Assembly (NCBI RefSeq): GCF_030687715.1
Contig: NZ_CP117445.1
Coordinates: forward strand, 4,825,501 to 4,889,500
From: Pseudomonas sp. FP2196
Lineage (GTDB): Bacteria > Pseudomonadota > Gammaproteobacteria > Pseudomonadales > Pseudomonadaceae
Reading direction: 5' to 3'
DNA length: 64,000 nt
Below, in pieces: positions 7,803 through 16,107 of the stretch; the stretch's first letter is position 1, and each line of letters starts with the position of its first letter. The notes under the pieces are model-generated. The model had not been told where the DNA came from and searched no databases. It was given only the letters and a program-made list of their open reading frames with translations. The position numbers were made by a program, and so were the translations under genes.

Positions 7803-8707
7803 TGCGAAGCCTCCAGTAAACGCCGACGACGGCCGGTGATGTATTCAGACAGCGTCATGATCGCCAGCGTGGTGACAATCAGCACCACCCCGGCAGCGGA
7901 TGCCGCGGGCCAATTCATCAAAGGGGCGATCTGGTCATGCACCATCACCGCGAGCATCGGCACGCGCCGGCCACCGAGCAGTAACGGCACGACAAAACTG
8001 CTGGCGTTGTAGGCGAACACCAGTGTCGCGCCGGTGATGATCCCCGGCAGGCTCATCGGCAACACCACTTGGCGGAACACTTGGAAGCGGCTGGCACCCA
8101 GGGTGGCGGCGGCTTCTTCGTAGCTGCGGGCGACGCCGCGCATGGCGCTGGCAATCGGCAGCACGGCGAGCGGAAACGCGGTCTGCACCAGCCCCATCAA
8201 CACACCGTTCTGGTTGTACAGCAACATGATCGGCCGCTTGATCAGGCCAAGCCCCATCAGCGCCTGATTCAACATCCCGCCGGGGCCGAGAATCACCAGC
8301 CAGCCGTAGCTTTGCAGCAGCAAGTTGACCAGCAATGGCAGCAGCACCGCTGCCAGGAAAATCCGCCGCAGAAAGGGCGAAGTCAGCCGCGACATGGTGT
8401 ACGCCACCGGGATCGCCAGCACCACGGCAATCACCGCGCTGATCAGCGCCAGACGCAGGGTCAGCAGCAAGGATTTGAGGTAATAGGGTTCGAGCAACTG
8501 GGCGTAACTGGCCAGGCTGAAACCGCTCCATTCCGCGCCTTTGGTGCCAACGCTCATGCGCAGCACCAAAAGGCTGGCAGCGATCAGCACGCCGAGAAAC
8601 AGCATCGACGGCGTGAGGAAAAACCACGCCCGCGCGGTCGGCGAAATACCGCGCGCCGGACGCACGTCGCCGGCGCCAACCGGTTGGGTCAGGGATTGAT
8701 GTTCCAT
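7799..8707 (-). CDS. ABC transporter permease (PotB type)
   Basis: A 302-residue permease with an N-terminal cytoplasmic stretch, six predicted helices and the EAA loop EEAAATLGASRFQVFRQVVLP. The start at 8707 (MEHQSLTQPVG) is preferred to the upstream in-frame codon at 8740, since it leaves a GAGATC ribosome binding site and a normal length. It is the first of three overlapping or nearly overlapping genes. A REPIN separates it from the substrate-binding-protein gene, an arrangement that can let the binding protein be made in excess. Confidence 0.92.
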   Translation of the reverse strand: MEHQSLTQPVGAGDVRPARGISPTARAWFFLTPSMLFLGVLIAASLLVLRMSVGTKGAEWSGFSLASYAQLLEPYYLKSLLLTLRLALISAVIAVVLAIPVAYTMSRLTSPFLRRIFLAAVLLPLLVNLLLQSYGWLVILGPGGMLNQALMGLGLIKRPIMLLYNQNGVLMGLVQTAFPLAVLPIASAMRGVARSYEEAAATLGASRFQVFRQVVLPMSLPGIITGATLVFAYNASSFVVPLLLGGRRVPMLAVMVHDQIAPLMNWPAASAAGVVLIVTTLAIMTLSEYITGRRRRLLEASQ

Positions 8708-8743
8708 AGCAATGATCTCGTCACAAACAGCTGAACACATCCC

Positions 8744-8852
8744 CCTGCAGGAGCTGCCGCAGGCTGCGATCTTTTGATCCTGCTCTTGATCTTCATGGGT
8801 TTAGAAAAAGATCAAAGTCAAAAGATCGCAGCCTGCGGCAGCTCCTACAGGG
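8744..8852. repeat. REPIN inside the ABC-importer operon
   Basis: Inverted 34-bp arms (8744-8777 and 8819-8852) of the 'gatcgcagcctgcggcagctcct' type, extended by TCAAAA/TTTTGA. It lies between the binding-protein gene and the first permease gene on the minus strand. Confidence 0.85.
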
Positions 8853-8862
8853 TGAGCCCGGA

Positions 8863-9966
8863 TCAGGAAGAAAAGATTTCCGTATAGCGACGAATCCATT
8901 GGTCATGCACGGTCGCCAGGAAGGCGTTGTCGTGCATGATCGCCTTCTCGGCAATCTGCTCCGGCGTGAGAATGTACGGGCTCTTGCGCGCTTCGGCGGA
9001 GATGATCGCCTTGGCGTTGACCGGGCCGTTGAAGATGTCTTCGGCCATCTTGCCCTGCACCAGCGGGTCGAGAGAGTGGTCGATAAAGGCGTAGGCCAGA
9101 TCGGTATCGCCCGGACGATTCTTCGGCATCACCGAGAGCATCAGGTCGGTGTAGAACCCTTCCTTCATGCCGAAGGTGGCGCCCAGACCGTAGTTCGGAT
9201 CGCGGATCTGTTTCGGGAAAAACGCCGGGGCGTAGAGGCCGCCCATGTCCAGCGAGCCGGTGCGGAACAGTTCGGCGATCTGGTTGGGGTTCTCGCCCAG
9301 GGTGATCACGCGGTCCTTGAGTTCGGCGAGTTTCTTGAAGCCCGGCTCGATGTTGTGTTCGTCACCACCGGCCAGTTTGGCGGCGATGATGATCAGGTCC
9401 ATCGCCTCGGTCCAGTTCGGTGGCGGCAGGAAAATGTTCGGCGCCAGATCGGCGTCCCACAGCGCGGCGTAACTGTCCGGCGCTTGTTTCAAGGTGCGGG
9501 TGCTGTAGACCAGACTGTTGCACCACAGCAAATAGCCGATGCCGTGACCGTTGGCCCCGGTGCGGTATTTCTCCGGGACGTCGACCAGGTTGGGAATGCG
9601 GTTGAGGTCGGGTTTTTCCAACAGCCCGGCGGCGGCCAGGCCTTCGGCGCCGACGCCGGCCAGGGTGATGATGTCGTACTGCGGACGATCACCACCGGCC
9701 TTGAGTTTGGCGACCATTTCCGAGGTGCTGCCGGTGCGATCGGCGATCACCTTGGCGCCGGTCTTGGCTTCGAAAGTCGCGGCGATGTTGCGCAGTGCGG
9801 CGAGGCCGGTGTCATCCGACCAGGTCAGCAAACGCAAGGTTTTGCCGGCGAACCGCGTGTCGCTGGCGCTGGCCCGGATGAAGGGCATGCTCATGGCCGC
9901 TGCGGCCACGGACGCTACACCAACGGTTTTAATGAATTGACGCCTGTTCAGATCGTGCTCGCCCAT
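8863..9966 (-). CDS. ABC transporter periplasmic substrate-binding protein, Tat-exported (PotD-like)
   Basis: A 367-residue solute-binding protein of the PotD/extracellular family 1 type. The N-terminus NRRQFIKTVGVASVAAAAMS is a twin-arginine signal, so the protein should be exported folded. The mature part begins near KTLRLLTWSDDTGLAAL, the usual first strand of the fold. The start at 9966 has GGGAG upstream; the 17-residue extension from 10017 would bury the Tat motif. As first gene of the importer operon it defines substrate choice. Nearness to an amino- or guanidino-acid catabolic pair at 10.2-13.3 kb suggests a nitrogenous compound, but this is inference. A CA motif sits at its ribosome binding site. 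Confidence 0.9.
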   Translation of the reverse strand: MGEHDLNRRQFIKTVGVASVAAAAMSMPFIRASASDTRFAGKTLRLLTWSDDTGLAALRNIAATFEAKTGAKVIADRTGSTSEMVAKLKAGGDRPQYDIITLAGVGAEGLAAAGLLEKPDLNRIPNLVDVPEKYRTGANGHGIGYLLWCNSLVYSTRTLKQAPDSYAALWDADLAPNIFLPPPNWTEAMDLIIIAAKLAGGDEHNIEPGFKKLAELKDRVITLGENPNQIAELFRTGSLDMGGLYAPAFFPKQIRDPNYGLGATFGMKEGFYTDLMLSVMPKNRPGDTDLAYAFIDHSLDPLVQGKMAEDIFNGPVNAKAIISAEARKSPYILTPEQIAEKAIMHDNAFLATVHDQWIRRYTEIFSS

Positions 9967-9978
9967 GAAGGACTCCCT

Positions 9979-9986
9979 TTGTTCTT
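9979..9986 (-). promoter_or_regulatory. CA motif (candidate Hfq/Crc site)
   Basis: On the minus strand AAGAACAA fits AANAANAA and lies immediately upstream of the GGGAG ribosome binding site of the binding-protein gene. Confidence 0.45.
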
Positions 9987-10141
9987 TTAAGTATGAGGTT
10001 GGTCGCAACCGTTGCATCCGCGCGGCCGGTTCGGCTCAAAGCCCCGTTTTCAAAGGGCTTGAGCGCTGCCGACGGGTTCATCCTGAGGTCGTGCAAAACA
10101 CCTGACTATCGATAAAAACTCATTGAAGCCATGACGCCGAC

Positions 10142-10164
10142 GCATGCCTCGTTGCGAGGCATGC
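10142..10164. terminator. inverted repeat after the aldehyde dehydrogenase gene
   Basis: GCATGCCTCG-TTG-CGAGGCATGC, a perfect 10-bp stem 20 bp beyond the dehydrogenase stop. It could end that minus-strand operon, but no T-run follows in that direction. Confidence 0.4.
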
Positions 10165-10183
10165 GCTCACCTTTTTCGGGCGT

Positions 10184-11635
10184 TCAGAGCGCCCGGATCA
10201 CGTGTTTGATTTCCTGAAACGCCGCCAGCCCCCAAGGGCCCAATTCGCGGCCGATACTGCTCTGCTTGTAACCGCCCCACGCTGTTTGCGGGAAGATCAC
10301 CTGCGGCGCGTTGAGCCACACCAGCCCCGCTTGCAGGGCGTTGGCGACCCGGTCGGCGGTCTCGGTGTTACGCGTCACCACACTGGCGACCAGACCGAAC
10401 TGACTGTCGTTGGCCAGCGCGATTGCCTCGGTTTCACTGCTGAAACGGCGCACGCACAGCACCGGGCCAAAAATCTCTTCACACCACAACGCACTGTCGA
10501 GGGGCACGTCGGTGAACACGGTTGGCTGCAAAAAATATCCGTGCGGCAGATCGGCGGGACGATTGCCGCCGCAAATCAGCTTCGCCCCGGCACTCAACCC
10601 ACGGTCGATGTGGCCCAGCACGCGCTGGTACTGCGCCTGATTGACCAATGCGCCCATTTCCACATCCGGATCGAACGGCTCGGCCACACGGATTGTTTCC
10701 GCACGGGCCTTCAAACGCAGGAGAAACTCATCCGCCAGTTCATCAGCGACCAACACGCGGCTGGTGGCTGAACACATCTGCCCGGCATTGAAGAAGCCGC
10801 CACCGCAGGCCAGCTCCACCGCCAGATCGAGGTCGGCATCTTCGAGCACCAACAACGACGATTTACCGCCCAGCTCCAGGCTCACGCCCTTCACGGTTTC
10901 CGCGGCGCGCTGCATCACTTGCACACCGACGGCGTTACTGCCGGTGAAGGAAATCTTGGCGATACGCGGATCCGCCGACAGCGGCGCACCGACCGCCAGC
11001 CCGGTGCCGCAGACCAGGTTGAACACGCCTTTGGGCAGACCGGACTCGGCAATGATCGCCGCCAGTTCCAGCTCCGGCAGCGGCGTGACCTCCGACGGCT
11101 TGAGCACCACGCAGCAACCGGCAGCCAGGGCTGGCGCGAGCTTCCACGCGGTGGTGACCATCGGGAAATTCCACGGCACGATCAGCCCGACCACACCACA
11201 AGGTTCGCGGCGCAGACGTGCGCTGAAATCATCGCTGGGCAGCGCCACGTTGCTGTCCTGTTTGCCATCGAGGTCTTCGGCCAACTCGGCGTAATACTCG
11301 AACGTGGCGATCACATCATCGACGTCGATGGCCGCTTCGAACTGCGGCTTGCCGTTGTTGCTCGACTGCAACTTCATCAACTGATCGCGACCGTTGCGCA
11401 CGCCGTTGGCAATGTTGCGCAGGATCGCGCCACGCTCGGCGCCGCTGGTTTTCGACCAATCCTTGAACGCTTCGACAGCCACGGTCACTGCGTGATCGAC
11501 GGCCAGTTCATCACCGCCATTGACCGTGGTCAGCAGCGCTTCGGTGGCCGGGTTGATCACCCGCAGATGTTCGCGGCCAGCAGACCATTGGCCGTTGATG
11601 TAGAGGCCGTCGAGGGTGGTGGGGAAATTGATCAC
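10184..11635 (-). CDS. NAD(P)-dependent aldehyde dehydrogenase (possible 4-guanidinobutyraldehyde dehydrogenase)
   Basis: A 483-residue aldehyde dehydrogenase of normal length. It shows VPWNFPMVTTAWKLAPALA near the cofactor site, the glutamate motif LELGGKS and the catalytic cysteine in FNAGQMCSA. The proposed start is a GTG at 11635 overlapping the stop of the decarboxylase gene by 4 bp (GTGA), a typical coupled junction; an ATG at 11656 inside the upstream gene is the alternative. In the 2-ketoarginine route a ThDP decarboxylase makes 4-guanidinobutyraldehyde, which a dehydrogenase like this (KauB type) oxidises. The tight coupling to such a decarboxylase supports that role, but substrate specificity is inferred. 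Confidence 0.9.
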   Translation of the reverse strand: MINFPTTLDGLYINGQWSAGREHLRVINPATEALLTTVNGGDELAVDHAVTVAVEAFKDWSKTSGAERGAILRNIANGVRNGRDQLMKLQSSNNGKPQFEAAIDVDDVIATFEYYAELAEDLDGKQDSNVALPSDDFSARLRREPCGVVGLIVPWNFPMVTTAWKLAPALAAGCCVVLKPSEVTPLPELELAAIIAESGLPKGVFNLVCGTGLAVGAPLSADPRIAKISFTGSNAVGVQVMQRAAETVKGVSLELGGKSSLLVLEDADLDLAVELACGGGFFNAGQMCSATSRVLVADELADEFLLRLKARAETIRVAEPFDPDVEMGALVNQAQYQRVLGHIDRGLSAGAKLICGGNRPADLPHGYFLQPTVFTDVPLDSALWCEEIFGPVLCVRRFSSETEAIALANDSQFGLVASVVTRNTETADRVANALQAGLVWLNAPQVIFPQTAWGGYKQSSIGRELGPWGLAAFQEIKHVIRAL

Positions 11636-13269
11636 TTGGCCACCGCCTGCATCCATTGGTTCTGGTCGATTTCAATCACGGTCGGGCCTTGGCGATCGGT
11701 CGCGGCACGCAGCGCAACACGCAGTTGTTCAACCGAGCTGATCGCTTCAGCCGCGCAACCCAGAGCCTTGGCCACACCGATGAAGTCCGGGGTGTAGATG
11801 TCGACGCCAACCGGTTCGATGGCGCGGTTGACCATGTACTTCTTGATCTCTTCGTAACCCTGGTTATTCCACAGCAGCACGATCACCGGGGTGCGCGCTT
11901 CGACAGCGCTGGCCAGTTCCGGCAGGGTGAATTGCAGGCCACCGTCGCCGATCAGGCACACCACTGGCGGGCGCGCACCTTGGTCGCAATGGCCGCCGAG
12001 CCATGCACCGATGGCCGCCGGCAAGGCGTAGCCGAGGGTGCCGTAACCGGTCGACGAGTTGAACCAGCGGCGCGGGCGCTCCGGGTTGAAGGTGAGGTTG
12101 CCGGTGTACACCGGTTGCGTGGAGTCGCCGACGAACACCGCGTCCGGCAATTCGTGCAGAACGGTTTCGAGGAAACGGGTCTGCGCCAGCGTCGGTGCAT
12201 CCCAGGTGGCGGCCAGATCATCACGCAGACGTGCGGCACGCACCTGCCCCCAATCGTTGCGACGCTCGGCCAATGGCTTGTGCGACAAGGCGCTGAGCAG
12301 CGCTTGCGCGGCGTTGCGCGAATCGGCGACCAGCGCCACATGTGGCGGATAGTTGCGCACGGTCTGATCGGCATCGATATCAATGCGCAGCAGCTTGCCG
12401 GGAATCTCGAAACCGCCGGCGAAAGTGACGTCGTAATCGGTCTCGGCCAGTTCGGTGCCGATCGCCAACACCACGTCGGCATCCGCGACCAGCGCGCGGG
12501 TCGCAACCAGACTCTGCGTCGAACCGATCAACAACGGATGGCTGGAAGGCAACATGCCTTTGGCATTGATGGTCAGCGCGACGGGGGCGTCGAGCAGCTC
12601 GGCCAGTTCGGTTAGTTCGGCGGCGGCATCGATGGCACCACCACCGGCGAGGATCAGCGGACGCTGTGCGCCGGCGAGCAATTCTGTCATGCGGCTCACG
12701 GCGACCGGTGCAGCGCCGGCCCGATCGATAGTGACCGGAAGGCTGGCGAGCAGCTCATCGGCGTCTTCGACCAGTACGTCCAGCGGAATCTCAATGTGCA
12801 CCGGGCGCGGACGCCCGGCCTGGAACAGGGCAAAGGCGCGAGCCAACACGCCGGGCAACTCCGCCGCCGACATCAAGGTATGGGAAAACGCCGCGACACC
12901 GCCGACCAGTGCGCTCTGATTCGGCAACTCGTGGAGCTTGCCGCGCCCGCCCCCCAACTGGCTGCGCGACTGCACGCTGGAGATCACCAGCATCGGGATC
13001 GAGTCGGCGTAAGCCTGGCCCATCGCCGTGGTGATGTTGGTCATGCCCGGGCCGGTAATGATGAAGCACACACCCGGTTTGCCGCTGGTGCGGGCGTAGC
13101 CGTCGGCCATGAAACCGGCGCCCTGCTCATGCCGTGGGGTGACATGGTTGATGCTCGAACGGGCCAGCCCGCGATACAGCTCCACGGTATGCACCCCGGG
13201 AATGCCGAACACCTGCTCGACCCCGTAACCTTCGAGTAACTTGACCAGTACTTCGCCACACGTCGCCAT
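11632..13269 (-). CDS. ThDP-dependent decarboxylase, acetolactate synthase family (5-guanidino-2-oxopentanoate decarboxylase type)
   Basis: A 545-residue thiamine-diphosphate enzyme. The pyrimidine-binding N-domain begins FGIPGVHTVELYRGL and includes the glutamate used for cofactor activation. The C-domain has the GDG...N motif (IGDGGLQFTLPELASAVEAR then LWNNQGYEEI). Start 13269 has AAGGG upstream; the longer ORF to 13365 has no such site. It resembles AruI-like 2-ketoarginine decarboxylases rather than biosynthetic acetolactate synthase, since no regulatory small subunit is present and an aldehyde dehydrogenase is co-transcribed. A partner aminotransferase such as AruH is not present in the window. 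Confidence 0.85.
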   Translation of the reverse strand: MATCGEVLVKLLEGYGVEQVFGIPGVHTVELYRGLARSSINHVTPRHEQGAGFMADGYARTSGKPGVCFIITGPGMTNITTAMGQAYADSIPMLVISSVQSRSQLGGGRGKLHELPNQSALVGGVAAFSHTLMSAAELPGVLARAFALFQAGRPRPVHIEIPLDVLVEDADELLASLPVTIDRAGAAPVAVSRMTELLAGAQRPLILAGGGAIDAAAELTELAELLDAPVALTINAKGMLPSSHPLLIGSTQSLVATRALVADADVVLAIGTELAETDYDVTFAGGFEIPGKLLRIDIDADQTVRNYPPHVALVADSRNAAQALLSALSHKPLAERRNDWGQVRAARLRDDLAATWDAPTLAQTRFLETVLHELPDAVFVGDSTQPVYTGNLTFNPERPRRWFNSSTGYGTLGYALPAAIGAWLGGHCDQGARPPVVCLIGDGGLQFTLPELASAVEARTPVIVLLWNNQGYEEIKKYMVNRAIEPVGVDIYTPDFIGVAKALGCAAEAISSVEQLRVALRAATDRQGPTVIEIDQNQWMQAVAK

Positions 13270-13279
13270 GTCATTGCCC

Positions 13280-13287
13280 TTCTTGTT
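13280..13287 (-). promoter_or_regulatory. CA motif (candidate Hfq/Crc site)
   Basis: On the minus strand AACAAGAA fits AANAANAA and runs into the AAGGG ribosome binding site of the decarboxylase gene. Confidence 0.45.
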
Positions 13288-13428
13288 CGTTTGAGACGCC
13301 GGGCCTGCGCTGTGTTTATGATGCGCGGGCAAGCCCAGGGATGGCCTCATTGGAACGGGCGACACCTAGCCGCAACAATGGATAAAAAATCATACTAGCC
13401 ATGTCCTCACGTCATACCTCGGATCGCC

Positions 13429-14310
13429 ATGAAACGAATGCCTCCCCTGCCCGCGCTGCATACCTTTCTGATTACCGCGCAGTGCTGCAACTTCACCCGG
13501 GCAGCCGAGCAGTTGCACATCACCCAAGGTGCGGTGAGCCGGCAGATCGCCGGGCTTGAGGATCATCTGGGGTATGAACTGTTTATCCGCCAGGCCCGTG
13601 GTCTGGAGCTGACGGCCGAAGGTCGCGAATGGCTGCCGCGCGTGGAAAAGGTGTTTGGCTTGATCAGCGAAGCCACCGAGCAGATCGGGCTCAAGCGCGA
13701 AACCCTGCAACTCAAGGCACCCAGTTGTGTGATGCGCTGGCTGGTGCCGCGCCTGTTGCAATGGCAGAAGGAGCGCCCGGATGTACCGGTCAAACTGACG
13801 ACGACCCTGGCCCACGGCGTGGATTTTGCGCGTGAGCCATTCGATGCCGCCGTCATCTATGGCACGCCACCGGACAACTCTTCGACCGCCCTGCATCTGT
13901 TCGATGAACAACTGACACCCGTCTGTTCGCCCGCGCTATTGCAAGGCCCTCCGGCGTTGGCGACACCGGCCGATCTGCAACACCACCTGCTGCTGCACCC
14001 CACCCGCGATACCCAGGACTGGACGGCGTGGCTGACCGCCGCCGAGCAGCAATTGAACAACGTCAACATGGGCCAGCATTTCGAGACGCTGGATCAGGCG
14101 ATGTCGATGGCGTCGCACGGCACGGGGGTGGCGATTGGAGACTGGTCGTTGATCGGCGACGACCTGCGCGCCGAAAGACTGGTGATGCCGTTTGAGCTGA
14201 AGGTGAAGACGGGGTTGGCGTATTACGTGGTGGTGCCGCAGGGCGGGGAACCGTCGCCGCCGCTGGAAGAGTTGATGATCTGGCTGGTGGAACAGGCGCA
14301 TACCCGCTAG
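13429..14310 (+). CDS. LysR-family transcriptional regulator (GcvA-like)
   Basis: A 293-residue LysR protein. The N-terminal winged helix reads LPALHTFLITAQCCNFTRAAEQL and ITQGAVSRQIAGLEDHLGYELF, close to the GcvA branch, followed by a full effector domain. It is divergent from the decarboxylase-dehydrogenase operon with 159 bp between starts, the classical LysR arrangement, and probably activates that operon in response to its substrate. An internal ATG at 13438 is an alternative start. Confidence 0.92.
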   Translation: MKRMPPLPALHTFLITAQCCNFTRAAEQLHITQGAVSRQIAGLEDHLGYELFIRQARGLELTAEGREWLPRVEKVFGLISEATEQIGLKRETLQLKAPSCVMRWLVPRLLQWQKERPDVPVKLTTTLAHGVDFAREPFDAAVIYGTPPDNSSTALHLFDEQLTPVCSPALLQGPPALATPADLQHHLLLHPTRDTQDWTAWLTAAEQQLNNVNMGQHFETLDQAMSMASHGTGVAIGDWSLIGDDLRAERLVMPFELKVKTGLAYYVVVPQGGEPSPPLEELMIWLVEQAHTR

Positions 14311-14355
14311 ATCCATCCTCAACCGCCGATCCATGACACCCACAACATCGCCCCG

Positions 14356-14436
14356 TAGGAGCTACCGAAGGCTGCGATTTTTGATCTTGTTTTTTTAAAA
14401 GTAAAATCAAAAGATCGCAGCCTTCGGCAGCGCCTA
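14356..14436. repeat. REPIN (type 'gatcgcagccttcggcagctcct')
   Basis: Inverted 30-31-bp arms (14356-14385 and 14406-14436, a few mismatches) between convergent genes. It may serve both as terminators. Confidence 0.8.
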
Positions 14437-14454
14437 CAGGGGTTGTGTGTCAGT

Positions 14455-15069
14455 TCAGTACCCGACGGTAAACCGCTGGCGCGAATGCTTCGGCGTTTCC
14501 ACTTCGTCAACCATCGCAATCGCGTAATCGGCAAAAGTGATCCAGCTGCGCCCTGCTCCACTCACCAGCAAATGATCCTTGCCGAGGCGGAACGTACCGC
14601 TGCGTTCACCTTCGACAAACTCCGCCGACGGCGACAGAAAGCTCCAGTCCAGTTCCTTCTCAGAACGCAACGCATCCAGAAACGCCGCACCGGCCGCAGC
14701 CTCGGTTTTGTACTCCGCCGGGAAACCCGGGCTGTCGATCACCCGAGTGTCGTCCGGCAATAACAGTGAACCGGCACCACCGACCACCAACAGACGTTTC
14801 ACACCCGCCTGCTTTACCGGGCCGACAATCGCACTGGCCGGCACCGTGGCGAAATGCGCGGCGGTGATCACCACGTCGTGACCGGCAACAGCGTTTTGAA
14901 GTGCCGCCGAATCCAGCACATCGACACTCTGGCTGACCACCCCGGCACGGACACCGATTTTCGAAGTATCGCGGGCGATGGCAGTAACGCTGTGACCGCG
15001 ACGCAGGGCTTCTTCCAGCACTTGGCTACCGGCACGACCGGTGGCACCGATGATTGCGATCTTGCTCAT
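14455..15069 (-). CDS. NAD(P)-binding protein (atypical SDR, NmrA/YwnB-like)
   Basis: A 204-residue Rossmann protein starting KIAIIGATGRAGSQVLEEALRRGH, with the GATGxAG dinucleotide motif of the NAD(P)H-binding atypical SDR group. The usual YxxxK catalytic pair is not evident, so it could be a redox sensor or a reductase with an unusual site. A strong GGAGAAT ribosome binding site precedes it. It lies 45 bp downstream of the MBL-fold gene on the same strand and is probably co-transcribed with it. Confidence 0.85.
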   Translation of the reverse strand: MSKIAIIGATGRAGSQVLEEALRRGHSVTAIARDTSKIGVRAGVVSQSVDVLDSAALQNAVAGHDVVITAAHFATVPASAIVGPVKQAGVKRLLVVGGAGSLLLPDDTRVIDSPGFPAEYKTEAAAGAAFLDALRSEKELDWSFLSPSAEFVEGERSGTFRLGKDHLLVSGAGRSWITFADYAIAMVDEVETPKHSRQRFTVGY

Positions 15070-15114
15070 GACATTCTCCAGTTGGCTTGAGAGTGCTGCG
15101 TTTTCAGAATCGGG

Positions 15115-15993
15115 TTACCACTGCATTTCGCCCTTGGCGACTTTGGCGCTCAGCTCCAGCGAGCTTTCCTCGCCCAGCTTCGGGTAGCGCTTTTTCATCG
15201 CGGCGATCAGGGCGGCGGAATCCTTGGCCTTGGCAGTTTCTGCGTCGAACGCCTTGATGTAGTCGGCGGTGAATTTCACGCTGGCCAACGAACGGCTGCT
15301 GTCACCCAGGTAATGCCCCGGCACCACGGTGTCCGGCTTCAGGGTTTCGATCGAATGCAGGGTTTGCAGCCAGTCGGCATGGGATTGCGCGGTCTGGGTG
15401 TCGGCCATCCACACGTGGATGTTCTCGGCGACAACCACACCACCGACCACGGCCTTGAGCGACGGAATCCACACAAAGCTGCGATCCGGTTGTTTGCCCT
15501 CAAGCCCAACCACCTGCAACTTCTGCCCTTCGAGCATCAGGCTGTCGCCCTTGAGCACGCCCGGGACGATGGTTTTCGCCGGCACGTCAGCGCCCATTTT
15601 CGGGCCCCAGAACGCCAGTTTGCCTTCGACGGTTTTGTTGATGTGATCGACGGTCGGCTGCGAAGCCAGCACCTTAGCATCGGGGAAGGCCTTGGTCAGG
15701 GTGTCGAGACCGAAGTAGTAATCCGGGTCACCGTGGCTGATGTAGATGGTGGTCAGGTGCTTGCCGCTGGCGCGGATCTTTTCCACCACTTGCTCGGCCT
15801 GGGATTTGCCGAACTGTGCGTCGACCAGGATTGCGTCTTTTGCGCCGCTGACCAGCACCGAGGTCACCGGAAAAATGGCGTTGATGCCCGGGTTGTAGAC
15901 ATCGAGGGTCAGGTTGGCCGCCGCCGCGTGGGCAGCAAAACCCAAGGAAGCGGTGGCGAGTAAAACGCGTTTGATTGCGGTGAAACCGATCAT
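15115..15993 (-). CDS. exported MBL-fold protein with altered metal site
   Basis: A 292-residue metallo-beta-lactamase-fold protein with a signal peptide (IKRVLLATASLGFAAHAAAA). Where the fold normally has HxHxDH, this protein reads HGDPDY (residues 87-92): the second and fourth ligands are Asp and Tyr. The usual third histidine motif is also not evident, while a late PGH (VPGHYLG) is kept. The start at 15993 has GGAG 6 nt upstream; the longer ORF runs into the divergent LysR gene. The altered ligands suggest a single-metal or non-hydrolytic role, which is inference. It forms an operon with the NAD(P)-binding gene and faces the LysR gene at 16108. Confidence 0.85.
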   Translation of the reverse strand: MIGFTAIKRVLLATASLGFAAHAAAANLTLDVYNPGINAIFPVTSVLVSGAKDAILVDAQFGKSQAEQVVEKIRASGKHLTTIYISHGDPDYYFGLDTLTKAFPDAKVLASQPTVDHINKTVEGKLAFWGPKMGADVPAKTIVPGVLKGDSLMLEGQKLQVVGLEGKQPDRSFVWIPSLKAVVGGVVVAENIHVWMADTQTAQSHADWLQTLHSIETLKPDTVVPGHYLGDSSRSLASVKFTADYIKAFDAETAKAKDSAALIAAMKKRYPKLGEESSLELSAKVAKGEMQW

Positions 15994-16107
15994 CTGTTGC
16001 TCCGGTGTCCGAATGCCGTGTCTGGCGATGGGGCAGAGCTTAGTTGCCTGAGTCAGTACAAAAAATGCGATGCTTGGACATAGTTTGTTTCTGAAAGCGG
16101 GCAAATC

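Noticed and set aside
11632..13269. Biosynthetic acetolactate synthase (ilvB/ilvI)
   Set aside because: No small regulatory subunit or ilvC nearby; coupling to an aldehyde dehydrogenase points to a catabolic decarboxylase.
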